The notes under the pieces: generated by a model | Seen by the model: only the letters and a program-made list of their open reading frames with translations | Database searches by the model: none | What the model was told of the DNA's origin: nothing | Shown here: positions 54,453 through 56,252 of the stretch, piece by piece | Layout: the number at the start of each line of letters is the position of its first letter | Numbering within the stretch: position 1 is the first letter of the stretch | Assembly: GCA_964634605.1 (NCBI GenBank) | Contig: CAZWLJ010000017.1 | Span: forward strand, 1-56,252 | Reading direction: 5' to 3' | From: UPXZ01 sp964634605 | GTDB taxonomy: Bacteria; Bacteroidota; Bacteroidia; Bacteroidales; Paludibacteraceae | Length of the DNA: 56,252 bases | Position numbers and translations under genes: made by a program

Positions 54453-55286
54453 CTATTTCTGTTCGTTGTTTCTTTGCAAGATCTTTTTAGCATTCGCTGA
54501 ACTTACAACAGCCTGACCGGTTTTTGCTTCCAGTTCCATGCGGGCATTTCGGGCTATAGTTCCGCCCTGTTTAGCTACTTCGCTATGTTCATCGAAAGTT
54601 TCCGGATTATTTGCTTCTGAAATTTCTTTTGTAGAAAGTTCAGCCAGCATATTCAGCACCAGTTCTTTATTGGTCATATTGTCCCGCAGGTTTTCTTTTT
54701 TCAGCCCTTTAAATTGTTTGTATTCTTTGGCCGTTTTGTCTGCCCACGTTTTGTAAATAATATCTGTTAATGTAGCAAACTGAATTCCTTCCTGCAGCCC
54801 TCGTTTCTTCCATTCATCAGTCAGATCTTTACGAATTTCAATGCTTTTAAGACGTTGATTTATCCAGTTGTCGGAATATCCCAATCTTTTGTAATCCATC
54901 ATCGCCTGCTCTATGGACAATTCAGGGTTCTGCATTTGGTCTAAACGCTCTTTGGCAACCTGAGCAATCCACAACTTGAAAGGTTCGGCTTTGGGCGAAG
55001 GTATGGATTGGATAAGACGGAAAAGTTGCTGAGTATCCAATACGTCGGTTTTATAATTTTTCCCGTCAGCAGCAGGCATTTTCAGTTGTCCGATTTTTTC
55101 GGACAACTCACTGCCTTCTTTTATTAATTTAAGTTTTAAATCATTCCAATATTTTCTTGGTCTGTCTGATTCAGTCAATACCTCGATCACATCCACCACC
55201 GAAAAATACCATTCCTCGGTTTCATCATCCCAAACGGTCCTGACTTTCTTTTCTTCAAAAAGTTTTATGGCATTTTTCTGTGTCAT
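54453..55286 (-). CDS. BRO-N domain (phage antirepressor-like) protein
   Basis: A 277-residue protein. The N-terminal 110 residues are BRO-N-like: FEEKKVRTVWDDETEEWYFS then VVDVIEVLTESDRPRKYWND, with TDVLDTQQLFRLIQSI. BRO-N occurs in phage antirepressors and in virus DNA-binding proteins. The C-terminal half is helical and Lys-rich, ending QGGTIARNARMELEAKTGQA, a pattern I associate with DinD-like relatives. It lies 4 bases after a glycosyltransferase gene and 16 bases before mutS, an odd place for a phage-type gene; no other phage genes are near. Function is unknown; DNA binding or a stress role is only a guess. Confidence 0.78.
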   Translation of the reverse strand: MTQKNAIKLFEEKKVRTVWDDETEEWYFSVVDVIEVLTESDRPRKYWNDLKLKLIKEGSELSEKIGQLKMPAADGKNYKTDVLDTQQLFRLIQSIPSPKAEPFKLWIAQVAKERLDQMQNPELSIEQAMMDYKRLGYSDNWINQRLKSIEIRKDLTDEWKKRGLQEGIQFATLTDIIYKTWADKTAKEYKQFKGLKKENLRDNMTNKELVLNMLAELSTKEISEANNPETFDEHSEVAKQGGTIARNARMELEAKTGQAVVSSANAKKILQRNNEQK

Positions 55287-55290
55287 GGTT

Positions 55291-56250
55291 TTAAATTTTA
55301 TTTAGCGTTTCAACCATCACTTTCCAGTCGTACTTTTTCTTTTCTTCCCTGATATTTTCAATATATTCAACAGAACGGTTATTTTCGAGGAAATCAACCA
55401 GCGCATCAGCTATTTTGCTCACTTCAGGCTCCACTACATAGCCTACTTTTCCGTGAGGCACAATATCTGCCAGCCCTCCAACATTGGTCACCAGCATGGG
55501 CTTTTCAAAATGATAGGCAATCTGCGATACACCGCTTTGCGTAGCCGAACGATACGGTTGTGCAACCAGGTCGGCAGCATTGAAATAGTAAGCGACTTCT
55601 TTTTCGGGTATAAAATCGGTGTGAAGAACCACCAGATCGTCCAGAGCATGTTTTTTTATCAATTCAAAAAATGGCTCCTTTGGCTCATAAAATTCACCGG
55701 CTATGAGCAATTTCACCGGGAACTGGCGCAACCGCACATCGGCAAAGGCTTCTATGAGCAAATCAAGTCCTTTGTACCTGCGGATAAAGCCAAAAAACAG
55801 AATAAATTTGTAAGCAGGATCCAGATCCAGCGCATCTAATGCTTCCGAACGAGAGGTAATGGCCCCGTAATGATCGTAAACAGGATGAGGCGACACCAGT
55901 TTCGGCTTTTCCTTTTTGTCAAACTGATTGATATCGCTGACCACAGAAGCAGTCATGGCTACAAAACCATCCATCGCTTTAACAAAATAACGTGGAAATA
56001 GCTTATCCAGGATAGTTGGTTCGTGTGGTATCATATTATGAACCAACGAAATGATTTTTGTTTTCTCCGTTTTAGCAAAGCGGGCAATCGTGCCAAAACA
56101 GGGGGTCATAAATGCCATCCAGTAACAAAAAATTATTTTATCGGGATTTTTAGCTTTAATTTCCCGACCCACACTTACCCAGTTCAGTGGATTTACACTG
56201 TTAATTCTTCGATTAATTTTTAAATCTCCGGGGGCTTCATCGTCCGACAA
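55291..56250 (-). CDS. Glycosyltransferase (GT-B fold), 5' end outside window
   Basis: A 319-residue fragment of a GT1/GT4-like glycosyltransferase, probably for surface polysaccharide. The acceptor half has SVGREIKAKNPDKIIFCYWM and IISLVHNMIPHEP. The donor half opens FILFFGFIRRYKGLDLLIEA and has the nucleotide-sugar site YRSATQSGVSQIAYHFEKPM then VTNVGGLADIVPHGKVGYVV. The Gly-rich N-terminal sugar-transferase loop is absent, and the reading frame stays open to the window edge, so I judge that about 60 residues lie upstream; the Met at 56250 is unlikely to be the true start. It is 4 bases upstream of the BRO-type gene. Confidence 0.88.
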   Translation of the reverse strand: MSDDEAPGDLKINRRINSVNPLNWVSVGREIKAKNPDKIIFCYWMAFMTPCFGTIARFAKTEKTKIISLVHNMIPHEPTILDKLFPRYFVKAMDGFVAMTASVVSDINQFDKKEKPKLVSPHPVYDHYGAITSRSEALDALDLDPAYKFILFFGFIRRYKGLDLLIEAFADVRLRQFPVKLLIAGEFYEPKEPFFELIKKHALDDLVVLHTDFIPEKEVAYYFNAADLVAQPYRSATQSGVSQIAYHFEKPMLVTNVGGLADIVPHGKVGYVVEPEVSKIADALVDFLENNRSVEYIENIREEKKKYDWKVMVETLNKI

Positions 56251-56252
56251 CA

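Overview
The window looks like a piece of a Bacteroidota chromosome, most likely order Bacteroidales. The signs are: many candidate -7 elements of the form TAnnTTTG and few strong Shine-Dalgarno sequences; family markers such as DUF4783 beside nadC, DUF2851, DUF2723, DUF4412, Big_5-type lipoproteins and FadL/OmpP1 barrels; a short serine-pathway SerA next to SerC; and a four-subunit ferredoxin-dependent 2-oxoacid oxidoreductase that fits anaerobic metabolism. Base composition is moderately AT-rich throughout, with no block that is obviously foreign. I see no rRNA, CRISPR array, transposase or prophage block.

Layout. 1-5.4 kb: an ExbB/TolQ proton channel (-), a 740-base non-coding gap, leuS (+) and a YitT-family membrane protein (+). 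5.4-10.5 kb: clpC (-), then rplU-rpmA and serS (+). 10.8-18.1 kb: tRNA-Gly(CCC) followed by a four-gene minus-strand envelope cluster read as DUF2723 membrane protein, polysaccharide deacetylase, DUF2851 protein, Big_5 lipoprotein. 18.2-21.1 kb: DUF4412 lipoprotein, OmpA-family protein and Yip1-family membrane protein (-). 21.6-24.3 kb: a TPR sensor histidine kinase and its NarL/LuxR-type response regulator (+), preceded by two identical ACCCC-N6-GGGGT sites. 24.3-28.3 kb: a small membrane protein, the 2-oxoacid:ferredoxin oxidoreductase operon and an esterase-like alpha/beta hydrolase (-). 28.6-32.3 kb: a GlsB/OlsB-like N-acyltransferase and a complete SsuABC/TauABC-type ABC transporter (+). 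32.3-37.8 kb: a small barrel protein, prfC, a FadL-family porin and a Tyr/Gly/Trp-repeat secreted protein (-). 38-44.4 kb: prmA (+), a 1.2-kaa NtrY-like histidine kinase overlapping rlmH (-), DUF4783 and nadC (+). 44.7-46.9 kb: a cytidylate-kinase-like protein and UDP-glucose 6-dehydrogenase (+). 47-51.6 kb: serA and serC with a REP-like repeat pair between them, an alpha/beta hydrolase, a second Yip1 protein and a DUF2089 regulator (-). 51.8-56.25 kb: mutS, a BRO-N/antirepressor-like protein and a 5'-truncated glycosyltransferase (-).

Most genes are housekeeping (translation, proteolysis, mismatch repair, NAD and serine synthesis) mixed with envelope functions. The best leads for something not yet described are the paired operator-like palindromes before the TPR kinase, the REP pair that supplies the serC stop codon, the DUF2089-Yip1-hydrolase operon with a Yip1 paralogue elsewhere in the window, the Tyr/Gly/Trp tandem-repeat protein beside a FadL barrel, the orphan giant histidine kinase overlapping rlmH, and the BRO gene wedged between a glycosyltransferase and mutS. 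No dramatic new system is evident. All domain assignments are by eye.
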